The notes under the pieces were generated by a model. That model did not search any database. It was not told where the DNA came from and saw only the letters and a list, made by a program, of their open reading frames with translations. Source: an uncultured Pseudomonadota bacterium (lineage in GTDB: Bacteria; Pseudomonadota; Gammaproteobacteria; Steroidobacterales; Steroidobacteraceae). From it: a stretch of DNA of 36,072 bases. The stretch lies in NCBI GenBank assembly GCA_903908825.1, contig CAIVTJ010000076.1:1-36072 (forward strand), written 5' to 3'. Shown in pieces: positions 25,229-32,447 of this stretch. Position 1 is the first letter of the stretch. Each line of letters begins with the position of its first letter. Made by a program: the position numbers and the translations under genes.

Positions 25229-26240
25229 GTCGCGCTTCGATCCGATCTGGTACGGCGGCGTCAGGCCGTCGTGGTTGCTGCGTGTGTTGGGGTTGGTGTG
25301 GCGCTGCGTTATGGCGCTGCGCAACTGGCTTTATCAGCAGCGCGTTCTGCGCGCAGGCCGCGCGCCGGTGCCGGTCCTTGTCATCGGTAATCTGACCGCT
25401 GGTGGCACCGGTAAAACACCGCTGACGGTGTATCTGGCGCGGCTGCTACAAGAACTGGGACACCATCCCGGTATCGCCTCGCGTGGTCATGGCCGCAGCA
25501 GCACAGGCTTGCAGTGGGTCCATGCTGACAGCACCGCAGCCGATGTCGGTGATGAGCCGCTGTTGCTGCAACAGCGCACGGGTTTGCCCGTCTGCGTTGC
25601 GGCACGGCGCATCGAGGCGGCCCGCGCCCTGGTGGCAGCCGGCTGTGATGTGGTGCTGTGCGATGACGGTCTGCAGCATCTGGCCTTGGCGCGCGACCTG
25701 GAAATCTGCGTGGTCGATGGCGCACGCGGCTTCGGTAATGGTCTGTTCGTGCCGGCCGGTCCGCTGCGGGAACCCCGCTCACGTTTGCACAGCGTCGATC
25801 TGGTGGTCATCAACGCGGCTGTGGCTGGGTCTGCGGCCAGCGATTTACCCGACGGTTTGCAGATGCGGCTGGCAGGAGATCTGGCCTGGCCGCTGACTGG
25901 CCTTGCTGAGCCCAAGCCTTTGAGCGCGTTTGCCGGGCCCACCGTGCATGCGCTGGCCGGTATCGGCAACCCGGGCCGGTTCTTTGCGCAGCTGCGCCGC
26001 GCGGGCTTGACACCGGTCGAGCATGCCTTTGCTGATCATCACCGGTACGCAGCTTCCGACCTGCAGTTCGCACACGGTCAAGTGCTGCTCATGACCGAGA
26101 AGGATGCAGTAAAATGCCGCAGCTTTGCCGCGCCTGGTTACTGGTATGTGCCCGTCGAGGCCACTTTTGATGCGGCTGACACGCAGCGTTTGCGGCAGCT
26201 GCTGCTGGCACTGTTTACCGGGGGAACTTCATCGCCATGA
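25221..26240 (+). CDS. lpxK: Tetraacyldisaccharide 4'-kinase LpxK
   Basis: Phosphorylates the 4' position of the lipid A disaccharide. This 339-residue protein has an N-terminal membrane-associated helix (SWLLRVLGLVWRCVMALRNWLY), a P-loop VIGNLTAGGTGKTPLTVYLARLL, and the LpxK segments EPLLLQQRTGLPVCVAARR and CDDGLQHLALARDLEICVVDG. The ATG at 25221 (MPESRFDPIWYGG) overlaps msbA by 8 bases. Placement beside msbA and kdsB groups LPS synthesis and export genes. It overlaps trm112 by four bases. Confidence 0.95.
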   Translation: MPESRFDPIWYGGVRPSWLLRVLGLVWRCVMALRNWLYQQRVLRAGRAPVPVLVIGNLTAGGTGKTPLTVYLARLLQELGHHPGIASRGHGRSSTGLQWVHADSTAADVGDEPLLLQQRTGLPVCVAARRIEAARALVAAGCDVVLCDDGLQHLALARDLEICVVDGARGFGNGLFVPAGPLREPRSRLHSVDLVVINAAVAGSAASDLPDGLQMRLAGDLAWPLTGLAEPKPLSAFAGPTVHALAGIGNPGRFFAQLRRAGLTPVEHAFADHHRYAASDLQFAHGQVLLMTEKDAVKCRSFAAPGYWYVPVEATFDAADTQRLRQLLLALFTGGTSSP

Positions 26241-26428
26241 TCGATACACGCTTGCTCGACATCCTGGCTTGCCCGCTGTGCAAAGGTGCTTTGCAATGGC
26301 ACAAGCAGCAGTCGGTGCTGGTCTGCCGCTTTGACCGCCTGGCCTTCCCGGTGCGCGATGACATTCCGGTGATGCTCGAGGGCGAGGCCCGTGCGCTGGC
26401 CGTCGACGATCCGCTGCTGGCCCGCTAG
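26237..26428 (+). CDS. Trm112 family protein (YcaR-like)
   Basis: A 63-residue protein with the YcaR/Trm112 pattern: LLDILACPLCKG near the start, then LVCRFDRLAFPVRDDIPVML. Three Cys are present (two in CPLC and one in VCR). In eukaryotes Trm112 activates several methyltransferases; the bacterial partner is usually not known. A place between lpxK and kdsB is the standard location in gammaproteobacteria. The ATG overlaps the lpxK stop (ATGA). Confidence 0.9.
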   Translation: MIDTRLLDILACPLCKGALQWHKQQSVLVCRFDRLAFPVRDDIPVMLEGEARALAVDDPLLAR

Positions 26429-26431
26429 CGC

Positions 26432-27193
26432 ATGTTCCGCATCGTCATACCGGCGCGCTATGCCTCATCGCGTTTGCCCGGCAAACCCCTGCTGGCCTTG
26501 GCGGGCAAACCTTTGCTGCAGTGGGTGCACGAGCGTGCCTTGGGCTGCGGGGCGATAGAGGTTCTGGTGGCCACAGACGATGCGCGCATTGCCGAGGTTG
26601 CCCGTGGTTTCGGCGCGCAGGTGGTGCTGACCGCGGCGCACCATGAAACCGGTACGGATCGCATCGCCGAGGTCGCCCGTCTGGCTGGCTGGTCAAACGA
26701 CGCCGTCGTGGTCAACCTGCAAGGCGACGAGCCTTTGATGCCAGCGCAGCTGGTGCGTCAGGTCGCCGCGCTGTTGGCCCGCCATGAGTCTGCGGACATC
26801 GCCACGCTGGCTGCACAACTCGACAGCGTCACCGCGCTGCTGGACCCCAATGTCGTCAAAGTCGTCACCACGCCGCAGGGCCGGGCGCTGTATTTCAGCC
26901 GTGCCCCCATTCCATGGGATCGGGATTCGGCAACCCAAGGGTTAAGCAGTCAGGTCAGTGTCGCTGGCGCACGTCGTCACATCGGCCTTTATGCCTACCG
27001 TGTCAGTGCGCTGCAGCGCTTGGCGGCTTTGCCGCCGACGCCCTTAGAACGTTTAGAGCGGCTCGAACAGTTGCGCGCCTTAGAGCACGATATGGATATC
27101 CGCGTCGACGAGGCGCAGGTGTTGCCCGGTCCGGATGTCAACACCGCCGCAGACTTGCAGCGCGCCGCGATCTTGCTTGCGGCTCAGGGGTAA
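26432..27193 (+). CDS. kdsB: 3-deoxy-manno-octulosonate cytidylyltransferase KdsB
   Basis: Activates Kdo with CTP to form CMP-Kdo for attachment to lipid A. The 253-residue sequence opens with IPARYASSRLPGKPLLALAGKPLLQW, contains VLVATDDARIAEV, TGTDRIAEV, VVNLQGDEPLMP and ALYFSRAPIPWDRD, and ends with the usual LEQLRALEHDMDIRV. All key nucleotidyltransferase motifs are intact. It starts 3 bases after trm112. Confidence 0.96.
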   Translation: MFRIVIPARYASSRLPGKPLLALAGKPLLQWVHERALGCGAIEVLVATDDARIAEVARGFGAQVVLTAAHHETGTDRIAEVARLAGWSNDAVVVNLQGDEPLMPAQLVRQVAALLARHESADIATLAAQLDSVTALLDPNVVKVVTTPQGRALYFSRAPIPWDRDSATQGLSSQVSVAGARRHIGLYAYRVSALQRLAALPPTPLERLERLEQLRALEHDMDIRVDEAQVLPGPDVNTAADLQRAAILLAAQG

Positions 27194-27196
27194 ATC

Positions 27197-27673
27197 ATGG
27201 CAATGCCTGCGATCTATCAGATGCCCGTTACGGACATGGCCAGCGCCATACAACTGTCGCTAGCGCCGGTGTTTTTGCTCAACGGTATAGGCGTGCTGTT
27301 GGCCATGCTCACCTCGCGTCTGGCGCGCATTGTCGATCGCGCCCGCACCTTAGAGCATCGCTTGCGCGAGGCTTCGGCGCATGAGGCCGCAGAGCTGGTC
27401 GGCATACTGGCCATCATCCGCACGCGCGCCCGCTTAATGAATCAGTCGATCACCTTGGGCACCGTGTCTGCGCTGCTGGTCGCCATGGTGGTCGCCTTGC
27501 TGTTCACCTCGGCGATGATCTCGTTCTCGCTGTCCACGCTGGTCGGACTGCTGTTCATTCTGTCCATGCTGGCGCTGGTCGCAGCCCTGATCTCATTTCT
27601 GGTCGAAGTGCGCGTGGCCACGGCATCACTGCGCATCGGCCCACACAAAGCGATCCAACCCCAAGGAGACTAG
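27197..27673 (+). CDS. DUF2721 membrane protein
   Basis: A 158-residue protein with three predicted helices ([74 protein letters not shown]). Between the first two lies a charged loop with [13 protein letters not shown]. This is the DUF2721 pattern; function is unknown. It starts 3 bases after kdsB. An ATG at 27203 is an alternative start. The ribosome-binding site of adhC overlaps its last codons. Confidence 0.8.
   Translation: MAMPAIYQMPVTDMASAIQLSLAPVFLLNGIGVLLAMLTSRLARIVDRARTLEHRLREASAHEAAELVGILAIIRTRARLMNQSITLGTVSALLVAMVVALLFTSAMISFSLSTLVGLLFILSMLALVAALISFLVEVRVATASLRIGPHKAIQPQGD
27663..27668 (+). promoter_or_regulatory. Strong ribosome-binding site for adhC
   Basis: AAGGAG lies 7 bases before the adhC ATG at 27676 and just inside the end of the DUF2721 gene. 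It is the clearest Shine-Dalgarno sequence of this gene run, where most genes rely on overlapping stops and starts, and suggests adhC is translated efficiently in its own right. Confidence 0.75.
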
Positions 27674-27675
27674 AC

Positions 27676-28788
27676 ATGAAGACACGTGCTGCGCTGGCCG
27701 TCGGTGCCGGCAAACCGCTGGAGATTCACGAGCTCGATCTGGCCGGTCCGGCCGCGGGTGAAGTGCTGGTCGAGATCATGGCCACCGGTGTGTGCCACAC
27801 CGATTACTACACCTTGTCAGGCAAAGACTCCGAGGGTGTGTTCCCGTCCGTGCTGGGCCATGAAGGCGCCGGTATCGTCCGTGAGATCGGTGCCGGCGTA
27901 ACCAGTGTCAAGGTCGGTGACCACGTCATTCCGCTCTATACGCCCGAGTGCCGCGGCTGCAAGACCTGTCTGAGCCGCAAATCCAACCTGTGCACCGCTA
28001 TCCGTGCAACACAGGGCAAGGGACTGATGCCGGACGGCAGCAGCCGTTTCAAACTCGGTAACGAAACCGTTTATCACTACATGGGTTGCTCGACCTTCAG
28101 TAACTTCACGGTGCTGCCTGAGATCGCGGTGGCCAAGATCCGTGAAGACGCCCCCTTCGACAAGGTGTGCTACATCGGCTGTGGTGTTACCACCGGCATC
28201 GGTGCGGTCATTTACACCGCCAAGGTCGAGCCCGGCGCCAACGTGGCCGTGTTCGGTCTCGGTGGCATCGGCCTCAATGTCATTCAGGGCGCCCGCATGG
28301 CCGGTGCCGACAAGATCATCGGTGTCGATATCAACCCTGCCAAGCGCGCCATGGCCGAACAGTTCGGCATGACCCATTTCATCAATCCCACCGAGGTCGG
28401 CACCGATAAAGTCGTGCAGGCGGTGGTCGATGCCACGGCCGGCGGCGCCGATTACACCTTCGATTGCACCGGCAACGTCCACGTCATGCGCCAAGCTCTG
28501 GAGAGCTGCCATCGCGGCTGGGGCCAGTCGATCATCATCGGTGTGGCCGAGTCGGGCCAGGAAATCGCCACGCGGCCTTTCCAGTTGGTGACCGGCCGGG
28601 TGTGGAAGGGCAGTGCCTTCGGTGGTGCCCGCGGCCGCAGCGATGTGCCCAAGATTGTCGACTGGTATATGGAAGGCAAGATCCGCATCGATGAACTCAT
28701 CACTCACCAGATGCCCCTGGACAAGATCAACGATGCCTTCCACCTGATGCATGAAGGCGAGTCCATCCGCTCGGTGGTGGTTTACTAA
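27676..28788 (+). CDS. adhC: S-(hydroxymethyl)glutathione dehydrogenase / class III alcohol dehydrogenase
   Basis: Oxidises the spontaneous adduct of formaldehyde and glutathione to S-formylglutathione with NAD; it can also reduce S-nitrosoglutathione. At 370 residues it is the usual class III length. Catalytic zinc ligands Cys40 (GVCHTDYY), His62 (GHEGAG) and the Cys of [12 protein letters not shown] are present, as is the structural zinc set Cys92, 95, 98 and 106. The NAD site reads [26 protein letters not shown], and QATQ-like [16 protein letters not shown] is typical of the family. It closes a run of envelope genes, but the functional partner is probably the methylamine cluster downstream, which produces C1 units. 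No S-formylglutathione hydrolase gene (frmB/fghA) follows. Confidence 0.95.
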   Translation: MKTRAALAVGAGKPLEIHELDLAGPAAGEVLVEIMATGVCHTDYYTLSGKDSEGVFPSVLGHEGAGIVREIGAGVTSVKVGDHVIPLYTPECRGCKTCLSRKSNLCTAIRATQGKGLMPDGSSRFKLGNETVYHYMGCSTFSNFTVLPEIAVAKIREDAPFDKVCYIGCGVTTGIGAVIYTAKVEPGANVAVFGLGGIGLNVIQGARMAGADKIIGVDINPAKRAMAEQFGMTHFINPTEVGTDKVVQAVVDATAGGADYTFDCTGNVHVMRQALESCHRGWGQSIIIGVAESGQEIATRPFQLVTGRVWKGSAFGGARGRSDVPKIVDWYMEGKIRIDELITHQMPLDKINDAFHLMHEGESIRSVVVY

Positions 28789-28795
28789 GTCGGTT

Positions 28796-28822
28796 GCGCC
28801 CGGTCCACCGTTGGCCGGGCGC
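28796..28822 (+). terminator. GC-rich hairpin downstream of adhC
   Basis: GCGCCCGG at 28796-28803 pairs with CCGGGCGC at 28815-28822. The stem continues inward as CCA/TGG around a CCGT loop, with one bulged T at 28804. It begins 8 bases after the adhC stop. No T-run follows, so it is not a textbook intrinsic terminator; it may block read-through with Rho or stabilise the 3' end. Confidence 0.5.
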
Positions 28823-28842
28823 ACTGCTGCGGGGCGAGTTGC

Positions 28843-28867
28843 ACCGCCTTGAGGCTCACACGGCGGT
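28843..28867. repeat. Dyad upstream of the marR promoter
   Basis: ACCGCC at 28843-28848 and GGCGGT at 28862-28867 are inverted copies separated by 13 bases. The centre is about 87 bases before the predicted start of transcription, a distance seen for enhancer-binding protein sites at sigma-54 promoters. Six-base arms occur by chance in GC-rich DNA, so this is a weak candidate. Confidence 0.2.
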
Positions 28868-28914
28868 CAGTCGGCCTTTTCGATCCGTTGAGCGCGTTTT
28901 AAGCGGCCCTGCCG

Positions 28915-28931
28915 TTGGCACAGCGTTTGCT
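28915..28931 (+). promoter_or_regulatory. Putative sigma-54 promoter (or overlapping sigma-70 promoter) of marR
   Basis: TTGGCAC at 28915-28921, five bases, then TTGCT at 28927-28931 match the sigma-54 consensus (YTGGCACR-N4-TTGCW). GG (28917-28918) and GC (28929-28930) are exactly 12 bases apart, as required. Transcription would start near 28942. The same DNA can be read as sigma-70: -35 TTGGCA (five of six matches), 16 bases, and -10 TGTAAA at 28937-28942 (four of six). The two readings cannot be separated by eye; no clear NtrC-type upstream site was recognised. Confidence 0.5.
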
Positions 28932-28947
28932 TTGTTTGTAAAAGCAA
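28927..28947. promoter_or_regulatory. Putative MarR operator dyad over the marR promoter
   Basis: TTGCTTT at 28927-28933 and AAAGCAA at 28941-28947 form a perfect 7-bp-arm inverted repeat with a 7-base spacer. It covers the -12 element and start site of the sigma-54 reading and the -10 of the sigma-70 reading. MarR-family dimers usually bind dyads of about 16-22 bases, and many repress their own promoter from such a position. Binding by the adjacent MarR product is inferred. Confidence 0.45.
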
Positions 28948-28965
28948 CTCACGGCTGGAGGCCAT

Positions 28966-29466
28966 ATGGATTACGTAATGGGTGCGGTCAATGCCGGTGC
29001 TATGGCCGATCTGGAAAACCCGGGCGGCGCACTGTCCGATGACCAAATCGATCTTGGCGTCTTACCCGATCTGCTGGGCTACAACTTACGTTCAGCGCAG
29101 CTGGCGCTGCAACGCAGCCTCTCCAAGGCTATCCCCGGTGGCGATCCGGGTTCGGGCATCTTCGGCTTGCTGGTGCTGTGCGCCGGTAATCCTGGTATCT
29201 CGCAGATTCAGGTTGCGCGTCACCTGACCATCGACAAGGCCAGCGTTGTGGCTTTGGTGGACCGTGGTGAAGAGAGCGGTTGGTTGCAACGCCGTCGGGC
29301 ACCGGACGATCGCCGTCGTCATGGTCTGTTCATCACCCCGGAGGGTAACGCCCACTTGGCACAGATGAAGCTGCGCATGCGCAACTGTGAACACAGCTTT
29401 GATGCCTTGTTTGCTCCGGAAGAGCGTCAGCAGCTGCTGACCCTGCTGCAGCGCATCCGGCCCTGA
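28966..29466 (+). CDS. MarR family transcriptional regulator
   Basis: A 166-residue protein with the MarR winged-helix fold: an N-terminal dimerisation helix (LPDLLGYNLRSAQLALQRSLSKAI), the helix-turn-helix at about residues 77-97 (ISQIQVARHLTIDKASVVALVDRGEESGWL), and the wing (RRRAPDDRRRHGLFITPEG). GGAGG at 28957-28961 precedes the ATG at 28966 by 4 bases; an ATG at 28978 is an alternative. The gene stands alone between adhC and the convergent N-methylglutamate pathway cluster and has its own promoter and a dyad. The ligand is unknown; methylamine, formaldehyde or a pathway intermediate would fit the neighbourhood, but this is inference. Confidence 0.88.
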   Translation: MDYVMGAVNAGAMADLENPGGALSDDQIDLGVLPDLLGYNLRSAQLALQRSLSKAIPGGDPGSGIFGLLVLCAGNPGISQIQVARHLTIDKASVVALVDRGEESGWLQRRRAPDDRRRHGLFITPEGNAHLAQMKLRMRNCEHSFDALFAPEERQQLLTLLQRIRP

Positions 29467-29485
29467 CCGGCTGCGCTACGGATCA

Positions 29486-29514
29486 CCGGCTGCTGATGTC
29501 AGGTCAGCGGCCGG
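29486..29514. terminator. Hairpin between convergent marR and mgsC
   Basis: CCGGCTGCTGA at 29486-29496 pairs with TCAGCGGCCGG at 29504-29514 over 11 positions with one T-G wobble, enclosing a 7-base loop. It starts 19 bases after the marR stop and includes the mgsC stop codon on the other strand, so it could act on both convergent transcripts. There is no T-run on either side. Confidence 0.45.
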
Positions 29515-30856
29515 GTATCCAGTCGGTGCCCGCCAGCGGTACCCCGGCCATGGCCGCCGCCTCGACAGTCAAGGCCACCAAGTCCTCACGCTCCAGGTGA
29601 TGCACATCCTGTTTGCCGCAAGCGCGTGCCAAGGTGGTCAGTTCCATGGTCAAGGTCTTCAGATAGTTGCGCACTCGGCGCGCACCGGTCTCAACTTCCA
29701 AGCGTTGTTCAAGTAGCGCATCTTGGGTCGTCACGCCGACCGGGCAGCGACCCGTGTGGCAGTGATGGCAGTAGCCGGGACGCGTGCCCAGTGCCGCGTA
29801 GTCGGCTTGCGCATCGATATGCTGACCTGCCCGCATATAGCTGCTGCTGTTGCAGCCCAGCGCAAACAACATGCCTTGGCCGATGGATACTGCATCGGCG
29901 CCCATGGCCAGAGCTTTGGCGATATCCGCGCCAGAGCGTATGCCGCCCGAGACGATCAGTTGCACCTGGCCCGTCATGTTGAGGTCTTCCAGCGCATCGA
30001 CGGCCTGTCTGACAGCCGCGAGTGTGGGAATACCCACATGTTCGATGAACACGGTCTGCGTGGCGGCCGTGCCACCTTGCATGCCATCCACCACGACCAC
30101 ATCCGCACCCGAATGCACGGCCAGTTTGACGTCATGGAAGACGCGTGTTGCGCCAACCTTCACATAGATGGGTTTCTGCCAATCGGTGATCTCGCGCAGT
30201 TCGCGGATCTTGATCGCCAGATCATCGGGCCCCGTCCAGTCCGGATGCCGGGAAGCCGAGCGTTGATCGACACCAGCGGGCAAGGTGCGCATCTTAGCCA
30301 CACGCGGATTGACCTTCTGCCCGAGCAGCATGCCGCCGCCACCGGGCTTGGCACCCTGACCGATGACGATCTCGATGGCATCGGCGCGGCGCACATCATC
30401 GGGGTTGAAGCCATAGCGTGAAGGCAGGCACTGGTAGACCAGATGTTTGGAGGCATTACGCTCTTCGTCCGTCATGCCGCCATCACCGGTGGTGGTCGAC
30501 GTACCGGTTTCGGTGGCCGCACGACCCAGAGCTTCTTTCACGTTGGCTGACAGTGCGCCGAAGCTCATGCCGGCGACCGTGATGGGAATGTCGAGCTCCA
30601 AAGGCTTGCTGGCGTAACGCGTGCCCAGCACCGTACGGGTGGTGCACTTTTCGCGGTATCCCTCTAATGGGTAGCGTGACAGCGAAGCACCCAGCAGTAA
30701 CAGATCATCAAAGTGCGGCAGCTTGCGCTTTGCGCCCAAGCCCCGGATCTCATACAGGCCTGTGGCGGCTGCACGTTGCACATAGTCGATGACGTTGCGA
30801 TCAAAAGTGGCTGATTCTTCTTGCGACAAAGGGCCGCGATATTCGTTGGCTGACAA
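29504..30856 (-). CDS. mgsC: N-methylglutamate synthase subunit C (FMN-binding glutamate synthase family)
   Basis: This 450-residue protein is homologous to the FMN/iron-sulfur domain of glutamate synthase (GltB/GlxD type). Barrel segments PITVAGMSFGALSANVKEAL, KPGGGGMLLGQKV, VVDGMQGGTAAT and IVSGGIRSGADIAKALAMGADAV bind FMN. A Cys cluster, Cys363, 366 and 371 in YCHHCHTGRCPVG, fits a 3Fe-4S site. With MgsA and MgsB it converts glutamate and methylamine (delivered as gamma-glutamylmethylamide) to N-methylglutamate. The chosen start is TTG 30856, 7 bases after AGGAG (30868-30864) at the end of mgsB. The frame stays open further upstream, but only inside mgsB. A plain GlxD-like glutamate synthase is the alternative; gmaS and mgdCD upstream favour mgsC. 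Confidence 0.87.
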   Translation of the reverse strand: MSANEYRGPLSQEESATFDRNVIDYVQRAAATGLYEIRGLGAKRKLPHFDDLLLLGASLSRYPLEGYREKCTTRTVLGTRYASKPLELDIPITVAGMSFGALSANVKEALGRAATETGTSTTTGDGGMTDEERNASKHLVYQCLPSRYGFNPDDVRRADAIEIVIGQGAKPGGGGMLLGQKVNPRVAKMRTLPAGVDQRSASRHPDWTGPDDLAIKIRELREITDWQKPIYVKVGATRVFHDVKLAVHSGADVVVVDGMQGGTAATQTVFIEHVGIPTLAAVRQAVDALEDLNMTGQVQLIVSGGIRSGADIAKALAMGADAVSIGQGMLFALGCNSSSYMRAGQHIDAQADYAALGTRPGYCHHCHTGRCPVGVTTQDALLEQRLEVETGARRVRNYLKTLTMELTTLARACGKQDVHHLEREDLVALTVEAAAMAGVPLAGTDWIPGR

Positions 30857-30857
30857 C

Positions 30858-31553
30858 TCAGTACTCCTGGTTGGCGTCGGCGTTCCAGTGGTAGAGCCCG
30901 CGCGCCGAAGCGACTTTGCGAAACTCACTGGAAGGATGAGTGAACCCGGCCACGGTCAACAGCTGCGTCACTGCGGCATGGTCTTCGGGAAGCATGGGTT
31001 CAAAGCGTGCGTCGGCACCGAGTGATTTGACCTCGCCGCGCACATAGATGATGGCTTCATACAGCGAGTCACCCAGCGCGTCGCCGGCATCGCCGCAGAT
31101 CACCAGCCGGCCGGCCTGCGCCATGAAAGCCGAAAAGCTGCCGACACTGCCGCCGACAACGATGTCGCCACCCTTGAGCGAAATGCCGCAACGCAATGAG
31201 GCATCACCCTCGATGATCAGGCAGCCACCGTGCGCCGAAGCACCGGCGCTGGTCGAGGCAAAACCTTTGATGCGGACCAAGCCGGACATCATGTTTTCGC
31301 CGGCACCGGTGCTGGCGTTGCCGTGTACGGTGATCTGCGCGTGCTGATTCATGCCGCCGACGTAATAGCCAGCATGTCCCATGACATCGATCTGCACAGC
31401 GGTGTCGACGCCGCAGGCGATAGAGTGCGCACCGTCCGGATTAAACACGCGTACTGGCGTGCCGGCCGCCTGCTTCACCTCATGATGCAGATAGTGGTTG
31501 AGTTCGCGCAGGCTGTGTTGAGCGAGGTCAAAGTCCCGGTAGGGCGTGCTCAT
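30858..31553 (-). CDS. mgsB: N-methylglutamate synthase subunit B (GXGXG domain protein)
   Basis: A 231-residue protein made of the GXGXG beta-helix found at the C-terminus of large-subunit glutamate synthase. Repeats include GHAGYYVGGMNQHAQITVHG, NASTGAGENMMSGLVRIKG, ASTSAGASAHGGCLIIEGDA and GDIVVGGSVGSFSAFMAQAG. In N-methylglutamate synthase this is a separate structural subunit between the amidotransferase (MgsA) and the FMN subunit (MgsC). The ATG at 31553 overlaps the mgsA stop (ATGA), which is why it is chosen over a TTG at 31565. Confidence 0.86.
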   Translation of the reverse strand: MSTPYRDFDLAQHSLRELNHYLHHEVKQAAGTPVRVFNPDGAHSIACGVDTAVQIDVMGHAGYYVGGMNQHAQITVHGNASTGAGENMMSGLVRIKGFASTSAGASAHGGCLIIEGDASLRCGISLKGGDIVVGGSVGSFSAFMAQAGRLVICGDAGDALGDSLYEAIIYVRGEVKSLGADARFEPMLPEDHAAVTQLLTVAGFTHPSSEFRKVASARGLYHWNADANQEY

Positions 31554-32446
31554 GCGCGACTCCAACTGTAGATGGTGCGCGGTTGCGGTTCGAACAAGCG
31601 CGCATGCTTGACGCCGGGCAGGTGCGACAGCGACCGGAACTCTGAGGCGATAGCCACATAGTCATCGGTCTCGGCCACGATCGCCGGTTTGCAGGCGAAT
31701 GGGTCGCGCACCAATGCCAAGCCGTCACCGGTGCCGATCAGGAAGGTGAAAAAACCATCCAGTTCTTCAAAGCCTTGTTCTATGGCGGCGTTGATGTCAT
31801 CGCCTTCACGCATGCGCCATTCGAGAAAGCGGCAGGCCGCTTCAGTGTCATTGTCGGTCTCGAAGTGGATGCCCAGCGGCTCCAGCTTGCGCCTGACCTT
31901 ATGCGGGTTGGACAGCGAGCCGTTGTGCACAACACAGAAGTCACGCCCGGCGGTGAACGGATGCGCATGCGCAGGTGTGACCGCAGACTCTGTGGCCATG
32001 CGCGTATGGCCGACAGCATGGCTGCCGGTCAGCGCGCCAAACTGGTAGCGTTCGGCGATCTGCGCTGGCGTACCGATGTCCTTGTATAAGTCGATGCTGC
32101 TGCCGACTGACAGCACCACCAACTGGGGATGCGCGGCCAGCAAGAAGTTCTTAATAACTTGCGCATCGATTGAAGTGATCAGCACAGCATGGGCGCCGTT
32201 GGGAATCAGCTGGTGTTCGCCCTGATGCTGTTGTTGCAGGCTGTCTGCGACGCCTTGCCAATCGGGCTGGCCCGAAGGATAGAACAAACTGATCTTGGAG
32301 CCGCTCGCTAAGGCCGTGCTGAACACAGCAAGTCCTGCGGAGTCGGGCCCGCGATCGGTCATACCGACCAACATGGGTACCAGTAATTCGCCCAGACGTT
32401 CATCCCAGGCGGGTTTTTTCATCAACAGTCCGACGATGCCGCACAT
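31550..32446 (-). CDS. mgsA: N-methylglutamate synthase subunit A (class II glutamine amidotransferase)
   Basis: This 298-residue Ntn-type amidotransferase starts MCGIVGLL, so Cys2 becomes the N-terminal nucleophile after Met removal. Other family parts are GMTDRGPDSAGLAVF, GHTRMATESAVTPAHAHPF and FCVVHNGSLSN with its oxyanion Asn/Gly, then DNDTEAACRFLEWRM. In GltB-type enzymes this domain hydrolyses glutamine; in the N-methylglutamate pathway it is thought to act on gamma-glutamylmethylamide and pass on the methylamine. The ATG at 32446 is one base after the gmaS stop and is fixed by the need for Cys at position 2. Confidence 0.87.
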   Translation of the reverse strand: MCGIVGLLMKKPAWDERLGELLVPMLVGMTDRGPDSAGLAVFSTALASGSKISLFYPSGQPDWQGVADSLQQQHQGEHQLIPNGAHAVLITSIDAQVIKNFLLAAHPQLVVLSVGSSIDLYKDIGTPAQIAERYQFGALTGSHAVGHTRMATESAVTPAHAHPFTAGRDFCVVHNGSLSNPHKVRRKLEPLGIHFETDNDTEAACRFLEWRMREGDDINAAIEQGFEELDGFFTFLIGTGDGLALVRDPFACKPAIVAETDDYVAIASEFRSLSHLPGVKHARLFEPQPRTIYSWSRA

Positions 32447-32447
32447 A

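Noticed and set aside
27817-28824. Minus-strand open frame (335 codons) opposite adhC
   Set aside because: adhC is complete with zinc and NAD motifs and a strong ribosome-binding site; the antisense frame has no recognisable domain or upstream signal.
29504-32446. A glutamate synthase large subunit broken by frameshifts
   Set aside because: The three parts each have their own start (Met-Cys2 for the amidotransferase, ATGA overlap, ribosome-binding site plus TTG) and their order differs from GltB fusion architecture; separate subunits as in MgsABC/GlxBCD explain it better.
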